Assembly: GCA_035715725.1 (NCBI GenBank)
Contig: DASTKT010000138.1
Location: forward strand, 1-14,107
Direction: 5' to 3'
Origin: JADGGV01 sp035715725
Lineage (GTDB): Bacteria > Gemmatimonadota > Gemmatimonadetes > Longimicrobiales > RSA9
DNA length: 14,107 nt
Below are positions 13,826 through 14,107 of the stretch, in pieces. Made by a program: the position numbers and the translations under genes. Below the pieces are notes generated by a model. The model was not told where the DNA came from, did not search any database, and was given only the letters and a program-made list of their open reading frames with translations. Each line of letters begins with the position of its first letter. Position 1 is the first letter of the stretch.

Positions 13826-14062
13826 CCAGCCCTCGGCCAGCAACAGCACCCGCGTGCGAATCAACTCGAGGAAATCGTGCGTCACCCGCGCCGCGTCCCG
13901 TAGATCGTGGAGGTGGCGACGCACCAAGGAGGGGAAGCTCGGCCGGTCGAGCAGAGAGCGCAGCAGCACCGCGCCTGCGTCGGAGGTCAGCCGCTCTGGC
14001 CGCGCCTCCACCCGCACCGAGTGGTTGAAATCGAGCCGGAACAGCCTACCTTGCTCCTTCAC
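13826..14062 (-). pseudogene. 5' remnant of an IS1380-family transposase
   Basis: On minus, from GTG 14062, 79 codons read KEQGRLFRLDFNHSVRVEAR, then PERLTSDAGAVLLRSLLDR, then RDAARVTHDFLELIRTRVLLLAEGW. The order RLTSDAGxxLLRE, DxRDxxRVTH, and L(R)xxxLxLAxGW is the N-terminal signature of IS1380 transposases. After GW (13826) this frame loses similarity, while another frame continues DGKDTNRLPPHPDCAVLP, resembling the next conserved block (DxxDxxRLRxDP), so a frameshift is likely. The rest, including all catalytic residues, is absent, and its place is taken by the repeat region and efflux gene. The frame is also open to the window edge, so the true start may lie further right. A dead fragment of a transposase is the best reading. 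Confidence 0.7.
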
Positions 14063-14107
14063 CCATGGCGTGTTTGGCGGCGTGTCCGTCCGATGTGGCC
14101 TTCGCAA

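Noticed and set aside
12080..13903. A 607-codon open frame on plus, antisense to the outer-membrane factor
   Set aside because: Arg-rich with no domain character; it is a shadow of the minus-strand gene, which has a signal peptide and two OEP repeats.
1..14107. tRNA, rRNA or other structured RNA genes
   Set aside because: No cloverleaf-like or rRNA-like sequence was noticed on either strand by eye; a dedicated scan was not possible.

Overview
The window is GC-rich chromosomal DNA whose gene set fits an environmental Gram-negative bacterium: a Ser/Thr kinase with an N-terminal zinc ribbon, a complete RND tripartite efflux set with an outer-membrane factor, and insertion sequences. The style resembles Gemmatimonadota or Acidobacteriota, but this is inferred from gene content and composition; no marker gene is present.

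Layout from left to right. (1) 1-1152, minus: 5' part of a PknB-type Ser/Thr kinase that runs off the left edge. (2) 1153-1528: divergent intergenic region. (3) 1529-2569, plus: an orphan 346-aa protein with a caspase-like (clan CD) His...Cys pattern. (4) 2761-4071, plus: an NRAMP-superfamily transporter with altered metal-site motifs, behind a possible promoter and a strong 10-bp hairpin. (5) 4198-5638: an apparently intact IS4-type insertion sequence with a complete DDE/YREK transposase on minus, a CATG direct repeat at its ends, and a perfect 14-bp hairpin that sequesters the transposase Shine-Dalgarno. (6) 5682-6665, minus: a secreted or exported alpha/beta hydrolase with its own sigma70-like promoter. 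(7) 6838-7565: a large nested imperfect palindrome (two head-to-head copies of a GC-rich composite repeat) with what looks like the remnant of a four-helix-bundle gene at its centre. (8) 13369-7574, minus: an efflux operon in the order outer-membrane factor, RND pump, periplasmic adaptor, with 4-base ATGA junctions. (9) 13370-14107: a second palindromic repeat of a different family, then a decayed IS1380-type transposase start at the right edge.

How the genes work together: the three efflux genes form one envelope-spanning export machine. Their operon ends directly in the right arm of the 6838-7565 palindrome. The kinase and the caspase-like protein are divergent neighbours and could share regulation, but nothing in the sequence proves a common pathway. 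The NRAMP-like gene and the hydrolase appear to be independent units, now separated by the IS4 insertion.

The least ordinary items are the nested palindrome with a gene remnant inside, the caspase-like orphan, the SD-sequestering hairpin and hairpin-forming ends of the IS, and the substituted functional residues in the RND pump and the NRAMP-like protein.
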